NCBI RefSeq assembly: GCF_000721265.1
Contig: NZ_JOFZ01000001.1
Location: 620,001 to 684,000 of the forward strand
DNA from: Streptomyces sp. NRRL F-5126
GTDB taxonomy: Bacteria > Actinomycetota > Actinomycetes > Streptomycetales > Streptomycetaceae
Direction of reading: 5' to 3'
Length of the DNA stretch: 64,000 nt
Positions 32,744 to 42,584 of the stretch are shown in pieces. Each line of letters begins with the position of its first letter. The first letter of the stretch is position 1. The notes beneath the pieces are model-generated. The model was given only the letters and a program-made list of their open reading frames with translations. It ran no database searches and was not told the origin of the DNA. A program made the translations under genes and the position numbers.

Positions 32744-33970
32744 TCAGGCGGCCGGCTCGTTCACCGGGCCCGTCTTGTAGATCGTTCCGGCACAGGCGTT
32801 CTGGATGGTCGTCTGGGCCTTGTCCGCGCCCGGTTCGGGGACGTGCGAGACGGACACGCTGCCCTCCTGCGTGCCGCCGCCCGTGCCGTCCCCGCCGTCC
32901 GCGAGCAGCTGCGTGCCGAGTCCTGACCCGCCCGCGCCCGCGTCCGAGCCCGTGCCCGTGTCCGCTGCCGCGTCGGTCTTCGAACCCGGGCTGCCGCCCG
33001 GTGACTGCGGGTCCTTCGAGGGGTCGCCCGACGGGGTGGGGTCCGGCGAGTCGCCCGACGACGGGCAGGTCTCCGACGGCACGAACGCGAACTTCAGCTC
33101 GTAGGCGGCGTCGGGCGCGAGCGCCACGGGCGCCGTGTCGTTCGACGTCTCAGGCAGCTGCGTCGCCGGGTCACCCGGCGTGTGCTGGACCACGGTGATC
33201 TTCGCGGGGTCCGCGGCTCCGGACGCCGCGAAGCCGACGGAGTCGCCGCCGTCCACGGCGCACTTCCTGTTCGACACGTTCGCGACGTGGAAGCTCCCGT
33301 ACACGGTGCCGTCGGCCGTGGGCCGGCTCTTGGTCGCCGTCACGCCCAGCTGGTCGGCCGCGCAATTCGGCAGCTTCACGCCGAACGTGGTCATCGGCGA
33401 CGAGCCGCCGCCCGCGCCCGCCCCGCTGCCGCGCGACGCCGCGCTGCCGTGCGGCTTCGGGTGCGCGTCGGCGCTGCCGCGTCCCGGCGTGCGCGCGCCC
33501 GGGTCGCTCCCTCCGGCCTGGCCGGCGTCGAACGAGCGGCCTCCGTCGGGGCGTGTGCGCGGCGGGGCGGACTCGTCGCGCCCGGCGGTGACCGTTCGGT
33601 GTCCTGACCCGTCCGCCGCGTCCGCGACGTGCAGGAACGCCGGCACGGCCGTCCCGAGGAGCAGGACTGCGGCGGCGACGCCGACCAGCGCCTGCCGCTT
33701 CCTGGCGCGGCGCTCCGGGACCGCCTTGCGCAGGTGGTCGAGGGCGTCGTCCGACGGTTCGAGGTCCTGGACGGCGGTGAGCAGCAGCCGCCGCAGGTCG
33801 AGGTCGCCGTCGGCCCCCGTGTCGCCGCCCGGCGCCTCGCCGTGCCGCGCGTCGGCGCCGCCCTCGCGGGACGCGCCGCCCTCGCGAGGCGCACCGCCCT
33901 CGCGGGACGCACCGTCGCCGGGCCGCCCCGCGCCCGACGTGTTCCGCTCGTTGTCCGGATCCTTGTTCAC
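32744..33970 (-). CDS. Membrane protein likely paired with the sigma factor (anti-sigma-like)
   Basis: 408 residues. The N-terminus has a repetitive Arg/Glu/Gly segment (REGGAPREGGASREGGA), then an acidic helical domain at about 55-90 (LRRLLLTAVQDLEPSDDALD), one membrane helix at about 94-113 (LVGVAAAVLLLGTAVPAFLH), a long disordered stretch and an exported beta domain from about 190 with single cysteines (LPNCAAD, NRKCAVD, SETCPSS, NACAGT). A cytoplasmic domain, one TM and an exported domain next to a sigma gene is the pattern of anti-sigma factors, but no zinc-type ZAS motif is visible. It follows the sigma gene after 37 bases. Confidence 0.65.
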   Translation of the reverse strand: MNKDPDNERNTSGAGRPGDGASREGGAPREGGASREGGADARHGEAPGGDTGADGDLDLRRLLLTAVQDLEPSDDALDHLRKAVPERRARKRQALVGVAAAVLLLGTAVPAFLHVADAADGSGHRTVTAGRDESAPPRTRPDGGRSFDAGQAGGSDPGARTPGRGSADAHPKPHGSAASRGSGAGAGGGSSPMTTFGVKLPNCAADQLGVTATKSRPTADGTVYGSFHVANVSNRKCAVDGGDSVGFAASGAADPAKITVVQHTPGDPATQLPETSNDTAPVALAPDAAYELKFAFVPSETCPSSGDSPDPTPSGDPSKDPQSPGGSPGSKTDAAADTGTGSDAGAGGSGLGTQLLADGGDGTGGGTQEGSVSVSHVPEPGADKAQTTIQNACAGTIYKTGPVNEPAA

Positions 33971-34007
33971 GATCCCGTTCCCCGCCGTGTCATGCCGTGG
34001 CCCCGCC

Positions 34008-34721
34008 TCATGCCGTGGCCTCCATGGCGATCCTGAGCGCCGCGATGCCCCGGGATCCGTACGCCTTCACGGAACCCAGGGATATCCCCAGCGTCTTGGC
34101 CACCTGGGCTTCCGTCATGTCCGCGAAGTAGCGCAGCACGAGCACCTCGCGCTGCCTTCGCTGGAGTCCGCGCATCGCCTTGATCAGCGCGTCGCGCTCC
34201 AGCTGGTCGTACGCGCCCTCCTCGGCGCTCGCCATGTCGGGCATCGGCTTCGAGAGCAGCTTGAGCCCGAGGATGCGGCGCCGCAGCGCGGAACGCGACA
34301 GGTTGACGACCGTCTGGCGCAGGTACGCCAGCGTCTTTTCCGGCTCGCGCACCCGGTTGCGCGCCGAGTGCACGCGGATGAACGCCTCCTGCACGACGTC
34401 CTCGCACGAGGCCGTGTCGTCGAGGAGGAGCGCGGCCAGTCCGAGCAGCGAGCGGTAGTGCGCCCGGTAGGTCTCGGTGAGGTGGTCGACGGTGGTGCCC
34501 ACAGCCATCGCGTCGTCAGCGCCCTCGCCCGCGGCGCCCGCGGCGCCCGCCGCGGTCGTCCGGCCGCCGTCCGCCCGTGGCGCTCCACGAACCCCCGGCA
34601 CGGCGGGCATGGGCGCGATCACCGGCAGCCCGCCGGCCGCCGCGCTTCTCGGCCTGCGGGCAGGGCGTGCCGCCGCGCTCCTGAGCGGGCCGATCGCCGG
34701 GAAGTCGAGTACCTCTGCCAC
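34008..34721 (-). CDS. SigE-family (ECF-type) RNA polymerase sigma factor
   Basis: 237 residues if started at the GTG at 34719-34721 (VAEVLDFPAIG...); the ATG at 34506-34508 (MAVGTTVDHLTE) would give a 166-residue protein of usual ECF length. The first 70 residues are an Arg/Ala/Pro linker. Region 2 is YRAHYRSLLGLAALLLDD with DVVQEAFIRVH; region 4 is LQRRQREVLVLRYFADMTEA with VAKTLGISLGSVKAYGSRG. It directs RNA polymerase to stress-type promoters. The next gene encodes a likely membrane partner. This pair beside asd-lysC is conserved in streptomycetes (from memory). Confidence 0.85.
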   Translation of the reverse strand: MAEVLDFPAIGPLRSAAARPARRPRSAAAGGLPVIAPMPAVPGVRGAPRADGGRTTAAGAAGAAGEGADDAMAVGTTVDHLTETYRAHYRSLLGLAALLLDDTASCEDVVQEAFIRVHSARNRVREPEKTLAYLRQTVVNLSRSALRRRILGLKLLSKPMPDMASAEEGAYDQLERDALIKAMRGLQRRQREVLVLRYFADMTEAQVAKTLGISLGSVKAYGSRGIAALRIAMEATA

Positions 34722-35034
34722 GCTTGTTGGACACTCTGCCCCCCGGCAGGGTTGTACGCGCACACCGCCGCTTCTGACGCCGTCCCACTTGACACCATGC
34801 GTCCCCACTCTCCCCCGATGCCCCGGTTTCGGCCGTCGCCTGACAAGGGTGACGGTGTAGACGTCCCGGGGAGGACCAGCGGTTGCGGGACTCACACAGA
34901 AAGTCGGACCTGCATACTCCGACACGGCGATGCCGCAGTTCAAGGGGTACAGAACCGGGGATTACTCACGGGACGTTCACAAGTTGGACACAGCATTTCG
35001 CTTGCCGGGTGGGCGATTCGGGCGGTTCGCCCCG
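34722..35034. other. Gap between the sigma factor and asd
   Basis: About 310 bases with no credible gene. It must contain the sigma operon promoter and the 3' end of the asd transcript, but I see no clear -35/-10 pair or long hairpin. Confidence 0.4.
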
Positions 35035-36090
35035 TCAGGCGCTCACTTCCGCCGCGATCGCCTCGGCGATCTGCGCGCTGTTGAGTGCCGCGCCCTTGCG
35101 CAGGTTGTCGCCGCAGACGAACAGTTCGAGCCCGCGCGGGTCGTCGAGCGACCTCCGCACCCGGCCCACCCATGTGGGGTCCGTGCCCACCACGTCCGCC
35201 GGAGTCGGGAAGTCGCCCGCCGCCGGGTTGTCGAACAGCACCACGCCGGGGGCCGTCGCCAGCGTCTCGTGCGCACGCTCGACGGTGATCTCCTGCTCGA
35301 AGCGCGCGTGCACCGACGCCGAGTGGGCGGTGACGACGGGGACGCGTACGCACGTCGCCGTCACCGGCAGGTCGGCGAGGCCGAGGATCTTGCGGGTCTC
35401 GGCCCTGATCCCCATCTCCTCGGACGACCAGCCGTCCTCGCGCAGCGCGCCCGACCACGGCACCACGTTGAGCGCGAGCGGCGCCGGGAAGGGGCCCGTC
35501 GCGTCGCCGACCGCGCGCCGTACGTCGCCGGGGTGCGTGCCGAGCTTCGTGTTCGCGACGAGCGCCGTCTGCCTGCGCAGCGCGTCGACGCCCTCCTGGC
35601 CCTCCGCGCTGACGGCCTCGTACGACGAGACGACCAGTTCGCGAAGCCCGAACTCCGCGTGCAGCGCGCCGACGGCGACGATCAGCGACAGCGTCGTGCA
35701 GCCGGGGCTCGCGACGATGGAGCGCGGGCGCGTACGCGCGGCGTGCGCGTTGACCTCGGGCACGACGAGCGGCACCTCGGGGTCGCCCCTGAACGCGCCG
35801 GAGCCGTCCACGACCACGGTGCCGCCGGCCGCGGCGAGCGGCGCCCACCGCGCGGCCACGTCGTCCGGCACGAGGAACACGGCGACGTCCACGCCGCGCA
35901 GCGCCTCCTCGGTGAGCGTCTCGACCTCGGTCTCCACTCCGCGCACGGAGAGCTTGGTGCCGGCCGTGCGCGGCGACGCGAGCAGCTTGATGTCGCCCCA
36001 GACGTCCGCGTGCTGGGACAGGATCTGGAGCATCACCGCGCCGACGCCCCCGGTCGCACCGACGACCGCGAGCGTCGGCCGCCCGGTCAT
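35035..36090 (-). CDS. asd: Aspartate-semialdehyde dehydrogenase
   Basis: 351 residues, ATG start. The NAD(P)-binding VGATGGVGAVMLQIL is at residues 10-24. The catalytic cysteine is in SIVASPGCTTLSL (about 135), and VSSYEAVSAEGQEG, the glutamate-binding region and HSASVHARFEQ (catalytic His region) are in place. It reduces aspartyl phosphate to aspartate semialdehyde, the branch point for lysine/diaminopimelate, threonine, methionine and isoleucine. It lies 37 bases behind lysC in the same direction, so the first two steps of the aspartate pathway are one operon. Confidence 0.95.
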   Translation of the reverse strand: MTGRPTLAVVGATGGVGAVMLQILSQHADVWGDIKLLASPRTAGTKLSVRGVETEVETLTEEALRGVDVAVFLVPDDVAARWAPLAAAGGTVVVDGSGAFRGDPEVPLVVPEVNAHAARTRPRSIVASPGCTTLSLIVAVGALHAEFGLRELVVSSYEAVSAEGQEGVDALRRQTALVANTKLGTHPGDVRRAVGDATGPFPAPLALNVVPWSGALREDGWSSEEMGIRAETRKILGLADLPVTATCVRVPVVTAHSASVHARFEQEITVERAHETLATAPGVVLFDNPAAGDFPTPADVVGTDPTWVGRVRRSLDDPRGLELFVCGDNLRKGAALNSAQIAEAIAAEVSA

Positions 36091-36127
36091 CGGCCGCGGT
36101 CTCCGTACGCGCAGGCGCCGCGGCCGG

Positions 36128-37399
36128 TCATCGGCCGGTGCCCCCGTACACCACGGCCTCGTCCGAGTCGGTGTCGAGCCCGAACGCCGTGTGCACGGCG
36201 CGCACCGCCTGGTCGACCTCGTCGGCGCGCGTGACGACCGAGATGCGGATCTCGGAGGTCGAGATGAGCTCGATGTTCACGCCCGCGTCCGACAGTGCCT
36301 CGAAGAACCCGGCCGTGACGCCGGGGTTGGTCTTCATGCCGGCCCCGACCAGCGAGATCTTCGCGATCTGGTCGTCGTAGCGCAGCGAGTCGAAGTCGAC
36401 GACCGCCTTGGTCTTCTCCAGCGCGTCGATCGCCTTGGCGCCCTCGGCCTTGGGCAGGGTGAACGAGATGTCCGTCAGGCCCGTGGACGCGGCCGACACG
36501 TTCTGCACGACCATGTCGATGTTGATCTGGTTGTCGGCGATCGCCCGGAAGATCTGGGCCGCCTCGCCCGGCTTGTCGGGCACGCCGACGACCGTGATCT
36601 TCGCCTCGGAGGTGTCGTGGGCGACACCGGAGATGATGGCCTGCTCCACCGTGCGGTCCCCTTGTGGTTCGTTGCTGACCCACGTGCCCTGGAGTCCGGA
36701 GAAGGACGAGCGGACGTGGATCGGGATGTTGTAGCGGCGCGCGTACTCGACGCAGCGGTGCAGCAGCACCTTGGAGCCGGAGCTGGCGAGCTCCAGCATG
36801 TCCTCGAAGGAGATCCGGTCGATCTTCCTGGCCTTCTTGACCACGCGCGGGTCGGCGGTGAACACGCCGTCGACGTCCGTGTAGATCTCGCAGACCTCCG
36901 CGTTGAGCGCGGCGGCGAGGGCGACGGCGGTGGTGTCGGAGCCGCCGCGACCCAGCGTGGTGATGTCCTTCTTCTCCTGGGACACGCCCTGGAACCCGGC
37001 GACGATCGCGATGTTGCCCTCGTCGAGCGCGGTACGGATGCGCCCCGGCGTGACATCGATGATGCGCGCTTTGTTGTGGACGGAGTCGGTGATGACACCC
37101 GCCTGGCTGCCGGTGAAGGACTGGGCCTCGTGGCCCAGGTTCTTGATCGCCATGGCCAGCAGGGCCATGGAGATCCGCTCCCCGGCGGTCAGCAGCATGT
37201 CGAATTCACGCCCGGAAGGAATCGGTGATACCTGCCCGGCGAGATCGATCAACTCGTCCGTGGTGTCGCCCATCGCCGATACCACGACGACCACTTGGTG
37301 GCCCGTCTTCTTGGCATCGACGATCCGCTTGGCGACCCGCTTGATGCCTTCGGCATCGGCTACGGAGGAGCCTCCGTACTTCTGCACGACAAGGCCCAC
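36128..37399 (-). CDS. lysC: Aspartate kinase
   Basis: 423 residues, ATG start. The catalytic domain begins [20 protein letters not shown] and includes the serine-rich [11 protein letters not shown] and [16 protein letters not shown]. From about 265 to 410 there are two ACT domains ([40 protein letters not shown]) that bind lysine and threonine in actinobacterial enzymes for feedback inhibition. In this family an internal start often makes a separate beta subunit from the ACT half; I cannot confirm one here. It phosphorylates aspartate as the first step of the pathway shared with asd. Confidence 0.95.
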   Translation of the reverse strand: MGLVVQKYGGSSVADAEGIKRVAKRIVDAKKTGHQVVVVVSAMGDTTDELIDLAGQVSPIPSGREFDMLLTAGERISMALLAMAIKNLGHEAQSFTGSQAGVITDSVHNKARIIDVTPGRIRTALDEGNIAIVAGFQGVSQEKKDITTLGRGGSDTTAVALAAALNAEVCEIYTDVDGVFTADPRVVKKARKIDRISFEDMLELASSGSKVLLHRCVEYARRYNIPIHVRSSFSGLQGTWVSNEPQGDRTVEQAIISGVAHDTSEAKITVVGVPDKPGEAAQIFRAIADNQINIDMVVQNVSAASTGLTDISFTLPKAEGAKAIDALEKTKAVVDFDSLRYDDQIAKISLVGAGMKTNPGVTAGFFEALSDAGVNIELISTSEIRISVVTRADEVDQAVRAVHTAFGLDTDSDEAVVYGGTGR

Positions 37400-37663
37400 G
37401 TGCGCTCCTCGCTCATTCCGTTGGTGCGGTCGTCTCAGTCTAGCGAGCGGCTGGACGACACTCCGGACATATCACCTGACGAGACGACGCGCTCACGACG
37501 TGATCAACCGGAGGGCCCCGGCGGCCACTCGGCATGGATGCATGCCCCGGATGGGCCGAGCCACGCCGAAGGTAACCCACTTCACAGGAACGGGACGGTC
37601 CGCGCGGGTCCGCGCCCCGCGGGAGCGCGCCGCGCGGGCGCCCCGCGCGCCGGTGCGAGCGGC

Positions 37664-38326
37664 CTACGCGCCGCGCAGCCCCAGCGGGCCCGCGATCTCC
37701 TCCGCCATGACCTGGCCCGCCTCCTCCGCCAGGGCGTCGTCCTCCGCCGTCAGGTCCTGGTCGGTGTCCAGGCCGTCGAGTGCGGGCAGCGGCTGGTCCA
37801 TGCGGACGTGGGCGACCAGGGACTGCAGCGCGCGCAGCGTCGCCGAGGCCGTGGAGCCCCAGCTCGTGAAGTACGAGAACTGCCACCACCACAGCGCCTC
37901 GGTGACGCGGCCCGCCCGGTAGTGCGCCAGGCCGTGCCGCAGGTCCGTCACGACGCCCGCGATGTCGTCCGAGATGCGGGACGGCACGGACGCCTTGCGC
38001 GGCTCGTACGGGTCGAAGACCTCCGAGTACACGTCGACCGGGTCGAGCAGGACGGCGAACCGCTCGCGCAGCTCGTCCACGTCGGGCTCGGGTCCGAGGT
38101 CCGGCTCGTACCGCTCGTCGGGGACGATGTCCTCGTGCGCCCCGAGCCGGCCGCCCGCCAGCAGCAGCTGGGAGAACTCGAGCAGCAGGAACGGCACCGC
38201 ACTGTCCGGCTCGTCGCCCTTGGCGACCTCGGTGACCGCGACGATGAAGCTTTCGATCTGGTCGGCGATCTGGACCGCGAAGTCGTCCGGGTCCTGGTGG
38301 CCTGCGTGCAGCGTTGCGTCAGACAT
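37664..38326 (-). CDS. DUF5063 protein
   Basis: 220 residues from the ATG at 38324-38326, preceded by GGAG. It overlaps the recR stop by eight bases, so it is translationally coupled to recR. The sequence is acidic and soluble, with [38 protein letters not shown] and [20 protein letters not shown]. These fit DUF5063, a conserved actinobacterial domain of unknown function located beside recR. A gap of 264 bases with no gene separates it from lysC. Confidence 0.85.
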   Translation of the reverse strand: MSDATLHAGHQDPDDFAVQIADQIESFIVAVTEVAKGDEPDSAVPFLLLEFSQLLLAGGRLGAHEDIVPDERYEPDLGPEPDVDELRERFAVLLDPVDVYSEVFDPYEPRKASVPSRISDDIAGVVTDLRHGLAHYRAGRVTEALWWWQFSYFTSWGSTASATLRALQSLVAHVRMDQPLPALDGLDTDQDLTAEDDALAEEAGQVMAEEIAGPLGLRGA

Positions 38327-38918
38327 CGAGCAGTCTCCTCCCCTCGAAGGCACGCCCGAGCGTGACCTCGTCGGCGTATTCCAGGTCTCCCCCAACGGGC
38401 AGACCGCTGGCCAGGCGCGTGACCTTGAGCCCCATGGGCTTGATCATGCGTGCGAGGTACGTGGCCGTGGCCTCGCCCTCCAGGTTGGGGTCGGTCGCGA
38501 GGATCAGCTCGCCGACCGCTCCGTCCGCGAGGCGCGCGAGCAGCTCGCGGATCCTGAGGTCGTCGGGGCCGACCCCCTCGATGGGGCTGATCGCGCCCCC
38601 GAGCACGTGGTACTTCCCGCGGAACTCGCGGGTGCGCTCGATGGCGACGACGTCCTTCGGCTCCTCGACCACGCAGATCACCGCCGGGTCGCGGCGCGCG
38701 TCCCGGCAGATCCCGCACTGCTCCTCCTGCGCGACGTTGCCGCACACGGAGCAGAACCTGACCTTGTCCTTGACCTCCATGAGCGCATGGGCGAGGCGGC
38801 GCACGTCCACCGGCTCGGCCTGGAGGATGTGGAAGGCGATCCGCTGCGCGCTCTTGGGACCGACGCCCGGCAGCCTGCCCAGCTCGTCGATGAGGTCCTG
38901 AACCACGCCTTCGTACAA
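38319..38918 (-). CDS. recR: Recombination mediator RecR
   Basis: 199 residues. The TTG at 38916-38918 is chosen because AAGGAAGG lies seven bases upstream and the product then starts [20 protein letters not shown], as RecR proteins do; the longer frame upstream runs through tandem repeats. The helix-hairpin-helix [15 protein letters not shown] is at 18-32, the zinc finger [16 protein letters not shown] at 55-70, and the Toprim motif VVEEPKDV at about 82. RecR acts with RecO and RecF to load RecA on gapped DNA. It is in an operon with ybaB upstream and DUF5063 downstream. Confidence 0.95.
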   Translation of the reverse strand: MYEGVVQDLIDELGRLPGVGPKSAQRIAFHILQAEPVDVRRLAHALMEVKDKVRFCSVCGNVAQEEQCGICRDARRDPAVICVVEEPKDVVAIERTREFRGKYHVLGGAISPIEGVGPDDLRIRELLARLADGAVGELILATDPNLEGEATATYLARMIKPMGLKVTRLASGLPVGGDLEYADEVTLGRAFEGRRLLDV

Positions 38919-38935
38919 CGGATGCCTTCCTTCAC

Positions 38936-38983
38936 GCCTTCGTTCGTACCTTGTTTCGCGCCTTGTTTCGTGCCTTGTTTCGT
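38936..38983. repeat. Four 12-bp tandem repeats between ybaB and recR
   Basis: GCCTTCGTTCGT, ACCTTGTTTCGC, GCCTTGTTTCGT, GCCTTGTTTCGT in sequence on the plus strand, with half copies on both sides. They lie just upstream of the recR ribosome site and are A/T-richer than the surroundings. They could vary the spacing between the two genes by slippage. Confidence 0.8.
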
Positions 38984-39046
38984 GCCTTCGCCAGTACACC
39001 CTGGCGAATCCCCGGTAAGGCCGACGTCAGGCCCGCGGCCAGGGGG

Positions 39047-39382
39047 TCAGAGCGACAGACCCGGCATCCCGCCGAGGCCCTGCGCGAGCGGCCCGAGCTT
39101 CTGCTGCTGGAGCTGGTGCGCGTTGTCGTTCGCCGCCTGGACCGCCGCGAGCACGAGGTCGGCGAGCGTCTCCGTGTCCTCGGGATCGACGGCCTTCGGG
39201 TCGATGACCAGGCCCTTCAGCTCGCCGGAGCCGTTGACCACGGCCTTCACGAGGCCACCGCCCGACTGCCCCTCGACCTCGGTCGCCGCCAGCTCCTCCT
39301 GCGCCTGCGCGAGGTCCTGCTGCATCTTCTGGGCCTGCTGGAGCAGCTCCTGCATGTTCGGCTGACCACCACCGGGAATCAC
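39047..39382 (-). CDS. ybaB: YbaB/EbfC nucleoid-associated protein
   Basis: 111 residues from the GTG at 39380-39382, preceded by AGGAG; an ATG five codons upstream is less typical. The product starts [20 protein letters not shown], a helix rich in Gln, followed by [20 protein letters not shown], the compact beta region of the family. It forms a dimer that binds DNA without strong specificity and is normally linked to recR. The 39383-39779 gap upstream has no recognisable gene, RNA or clear promoter. Confidence 0.92.
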   Translation of the reverse strand: MIPGGGQPNMQELLQQAQKMQQDLAQAQEELAATEVEGQSGGGLVKAVVNGSGELKGLVIDPKAVDPEDTETLADLVLAAVQAANDNAHQLQQQKLGPLAQGLGGMPGLSL

Positions 39383-39779
39383 GGTCACTCCTGGCATTTC
39401 GACGACAACAATCCTGTGAGGCGAGCCTACGTGCTCCCACGGCACCTCGCTCCACCCATGGGAACCAACTCTTTCGAGTGACGGCGGCCAGGAGCGGGCG
39501 CGCTCCTTTACCTGATCACACGCCTCCTGCGGGGGAAGTTCCCCGGAATCGGTGCGCCACGCCCTCCGTTCGGCGGTAGGAAAGTGCGATGCGCCACGTC
39601 GCGTGACCCGCGTACACCGCGCCCGTGCCCCGTGCGCACCGCACGACGTGCGGTATGACGTGCGGATCCCGTACTCGCGTGCGGGATCGCGCCGGGCGGC
39701 GCGTGCGGGATCGGGTCGCGTACGAAGTCCAGGCGGAATCCAGCGTCTGGATCCCTCGAACCGCTAAAGGAGTGCCCCG

Positions 39780-40628
39780 GTGAGCCAGCCGGAGATGCAG
39801 CCCGGAGGGTCAGGCCGGGAGGACGAGTTCACGGACGCCGCGGGTACGGAAGCCGCCGGCGACAGCGACAGCGGTGCCGGCGGTGCGGGCAGCGCGGGCG
39901 ACGGCGGCACGGGCAGCGGCGGCACGGGCGGCGGCAGCGCCGGAACCGGGGATTGCGCGCGGGACGACCTGGTCGGCGGGCCGTTCCCGCTGGGCGACTG
40001 GGGCGAGCCCGCGGCGCGCCTGAACGAGCTGTACCGGTGGGTCGAGAGCGGGGCGCTGCGCACGGTGCGCTGGTACCTGGCGGACCGCGTGCGCCGCAGG
40101 CTCGCCGCACGCGCGCTGCGCGGCGGCACGGCGCTCGGCGCGGTCACGGGCGTGGCGCTCCCGCTGCTCGACCTGACGGGCAGCGCGCCCGGCGCGGCGA
40201 GCTGGGGGTGCGTGGCGCTGCTGCTGGGCGGCGCGTGCCTGGCGTGCGACCGGTACTTCGGCGTGACGTCGGGCTGGATGCGGCACGTGGCGACCGCGCA
40301 GGCCGTGCAACGGCGCCTCCAGACGCTCCAGTTCGACTGGGCGGCCGAGTCGGTGCGCGAGGTGCTCGGCCCTGCGGAGGGCACGGCGAGCGAGGCGGCC
40401 GAGCGGTGCCTCGGCGTGCTGCGCCGGTTCTGCGAGGACATGACGGAGCTGGTCAGGGCCGAGACCGCGGACTGGATGGTGGAGTTCCGCGGGGGCGTCG
40501 GTACGGGCGCGATGCTGCTGCAGTCGGCGCCCGCGCCCCGCGGCGAGCGCCCGGCGCCGCCACCGCGCGCGCTCACGCCGGGGGCGCGCCCCAACATGCC
40601 CCGCCAGCGCCCCCCGGAGCCGCGGTAG
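39780..40628 (+). CDS. SLATT-domain two-TM protein
   Basis: 282 residues; GTG start with AAAGGAG about 8 bases upstream. The first 60 residues are low-complexity Gly/Ser/Thr. Residues 75-125 are a basic helical region (ELYRWVESGALRTVRWYLAD) leading to two membrane helices at about 118-137 and 140-158 (ALGAVTGVALPLLDL; WGCVALLLGGACLACDRYF), then a long amphipathic helix to about 230. This is the SLATT arrangement. SLATT domains are predicted pore-forming effectors, often next to nucleotide-sensing genes, but here it stands beside recR-ybaB. No cyclase or SLOG partner is adjacent. Confidence 0.75.
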   Translation: MSQPEMQPGGSGREDEFTDAAGTEAAGDSDSGAGGAGSAGDGGTGSGGTGGGSAGTGDCARDDLVGGPFPLGDWGEPAARLNELYRWVESGALRTVRWYLADRVRRRLAARALRGGTALGAVTGVALPLLDLTGSAPGAASWGCVALLLGGACLACDRYFGVTSGWMRHVATAQAVQRRLQTLQFDWAAESVREVLGPAEGTASEAAERCLGVLRRFCEDMTELVRAETADWMVEFRGGVGTGAMLLQSAPAPRGERPAPPPRALTPGARPNMPRQRPPEPR

Positions 40629-40968
40629 CCGCGCGGGGCGCGGCGGCTCTGCGGGGTCGGGCCCGCGGGACCCGTGCTCCCTGCCCGCCGCGACCGGGTC
40701 GCTCGGGCGCACGGCTTGCTTAACGGGCCACCGGGATACGCGGGCTTCGGTAACCGCCCGGCAGACGACCGCCGCAGGCCCCGCGGGGGCCCGCGGGTGG
40801 CCCGCGGGGGCGCGTCCGCAGTGCGGCCCGTGCCATTTGTCATGGGCATCCGATGACGAATCACTGATGTGTCCGCCGCTCGGGCGCGGAAGCCTTCCTG
40901 GTGTTCACCGTTCGAGCGCCGACGCCGGCGCGACCACCGGCACCGGCCTTCAGTGAAGGGACCCTTCC
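40629..40968. other. Gap before the sedolisin-like protease
   Basis: About 340 bases with no gene. It contains G+C-rich repeats around GGCCCGCGGG at 40780-40812 and, near 40845-40870, a short A/T-richer stretch (TTTGTCATGGGCATCCGATG) with TCAT/ATGA half-sites that may be the promoter or operator region. Nothing firmer. Confidence 0.35.
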
Positions 40969-42405
40969 GTGAGGAACCCTCTCGTGCGCCCCTCGCCGCG
41001 GCGGCGGCGCAGTCCGGCGCTCGCGCTCGCGGGCATCGCATGCCTGGCCCTGGCGGCCCTGACGGGCTCGCCCGCGTCCGCATCGACACCCGCGTCCGCG
41101 CTGCCGGCGGCCCGCGGCGCCGGCGAACCCGTCTGCGGCAGCGGCGCGCTCGCCGCCTTCGGCTGCGAGGCCAGGACCGTCACCACCGGCAGCGGATCGC
41201 ACGGCGTGCCGCGCGGCGGCAGGCCCCTCGGCTGGGGAGCGGACGATCTGCGGGCCGCGTACCACCTTCCCGCGCACTCCCCGCACCACGGCACCGTCGC
41301 CATGATCAACGTGGGCCCCGACCCCAAGCTGTCCGGTGACCTCGCCACCTACCGCGAGCAGTACGGCCTGCCCGCCTGCACGGCGGCCAGTGGCTGCCTG
41401 CGCCAGATGGACTACCGCGGCGGTCACGCGCTGCCGCCGCCCGCCACGGACGCCGACAAGCAGAAGGCGCAGGCCCTGGCCATCGAGACCTCCGCCGACG
41501 CGGAGATGGTCTCCGTGACGTGCCCGTCCTGCCGCCTGCTCGAGGTGCAGATCCCGTTCGGCGAGGGCCCGACGGACCCCCACAAGGCCAGTGGCTACGA
41601 GCGGTACGCCGGCGCCTTCGCCACGGCGGTGCGCTCGGCGATCGCCGCCGGGGCGGACGCCGTCAGCATCTCGTACACCATGCCGGGCGACGAGCGCATG
41701 CTGCACGGCCCGATCGCCGAGGCGCTCGACCACCGCGGCGTGGCGATCACCGCGGGCTCCGGGGACGTCGGGTTCAACGGAAACGGCGACTCCGCCACGG
41801 TCACCACCGCGGGCGGCTTCACCGGCAGCGCCGCGGTGTGGCCGCAGGCGCTGCCCACGGTGACGTCCGTCGGCGGCACCACGCTCGTCAAGCAGGGGCA
41901 CCGCTACGCGCAGGGGGCATGGGCGCAGGCGGGTTCGGGGTGCACGCCCGGCGTCAAGCCCCCTGAGGGGCAGCCGGCCGCGGTGTCGCGGCTGTGCGAG
42001 GGCTCGCGGGCGAGCACGGACGTGTCGGCGGTCGCCGAGAACATCGCCATGTACGACTCCTACCGGCCCGCGGACCACGCCGCGGACGCCGGCTGGCTCG
42101 TGATGGCGGGGACGAGCCTGTCCGCGCCGCAGATCGCGGGGATGTACGCGGCCGGCGGCCACCTGCGCGACGTGCACGGCCCCAACACCCTCTACCGGGC
42201 GCCGTCCCGCGCGATCTCCGACATCACCTCGGGCGCCAACCTCATCCCTCCCGTGTACAGCGGCACCGACGGCCACTGCTCGGCGGTCTGGGAGACGGCA
42301 CAGCACAAGCCGCTGACCGACTTCGGCGACCGGATGTGCCAGGCGGGACGCGGCTGGGACGGTCCCACGGGCCTCGGGGTACCGCGAGGGCTCGCCGCCT
42401 TCTGA
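40969..42405 (+). CDS. Secreted sedolisin-like (S53) serine-carboxyl peptidase
   Basis: 478 residues; GTG start with GAAGGG about 8 bases upstream. The signal peptide ends near residue 40 (LALTGSPASAST-type core). The mature part contains AIETSADAEM (Glu and Asp of the sedolisin pair), AGADAVSISYTM, ITAGSGDVGFNG (oxyanion Asp in SGD), VGGTTLV and the nucleophile motif MAGTSLSAPQIAG. The family cleaves proteins at acidic pH outside the cell. The usual N-terminal inhibitory pro-domain is missing or very short (about 60 residues). It ends before a strong convergent terminator. Confidence 0.8.
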   Translation: MRNPLVRPSPRRRRSPALALAGIACLALAALTGSPASASTPASALPAARGAGEPVCGSGALAAFGCEARTVTTGSGSHGVPRGGRPLGWGADDLRAAYHLPAHSPHHGTVAMINVGPDPKLSGDLATYREQYGLPACTAASGCLRQMDYRGGHALPPPATDADKQKAQALAIETSADAEMVSVTCPSCRLLEVQIPFGEGPTDPHKASGYERYAGAFATAVRSAIAAGADAVSISYTMPGDERMLHGPIAEALDHRGVAITAGSGDVGFNGNGDSATVTTAGGFTGSAAVWPQALPTVTSVGGTTLVKQGHRYAQGAWAQAGSGCTPGVKPPEGQPAAVSRLCEGSRASTDVSAVAENIAMYDSYRPADHAADAGWLVMAGTSLSAPQIAGMYAAGGHLRDVHGPNTLYRAPSRAISDITSGANLIPPVYSGTDGHCSAVWETAQHKPLTDFGDRMCQAGRGWDGPTGLGVPRGLAAF

Positions 42406-42541
42406 GGCGGCCGGGGCACCGCCGGGGCTCGCGGCCCGGCCGCGCTGCGGCAGGCGGGGCGCGCTGGGCGCGCCTGTCGCCTTCGCGCACCTGCCGGCCC
42501 TGTGCGGGAGCGCACGGGTGATCGGCCAGGCAGCGCGCAGG

Positions 42542-42580
42542 GGCTGATGCGGGCGCCCAGCTGGGGCGCCCGCATCAGCC
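42542..42580. terminator. 17-bp perfect hairpin between convergent genes
   Basis: GGCTGATGCGGGCGCCC (42542-42558) pairs with 42564-42580 around a five-base loop. It lies just after the stop of the DeoR gene and about 140 bases past the protease stop, serving both. The 42406-42541 stretch has no gene. Confidence 0.85.
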
Positions 42581-42584
42581 GGTT

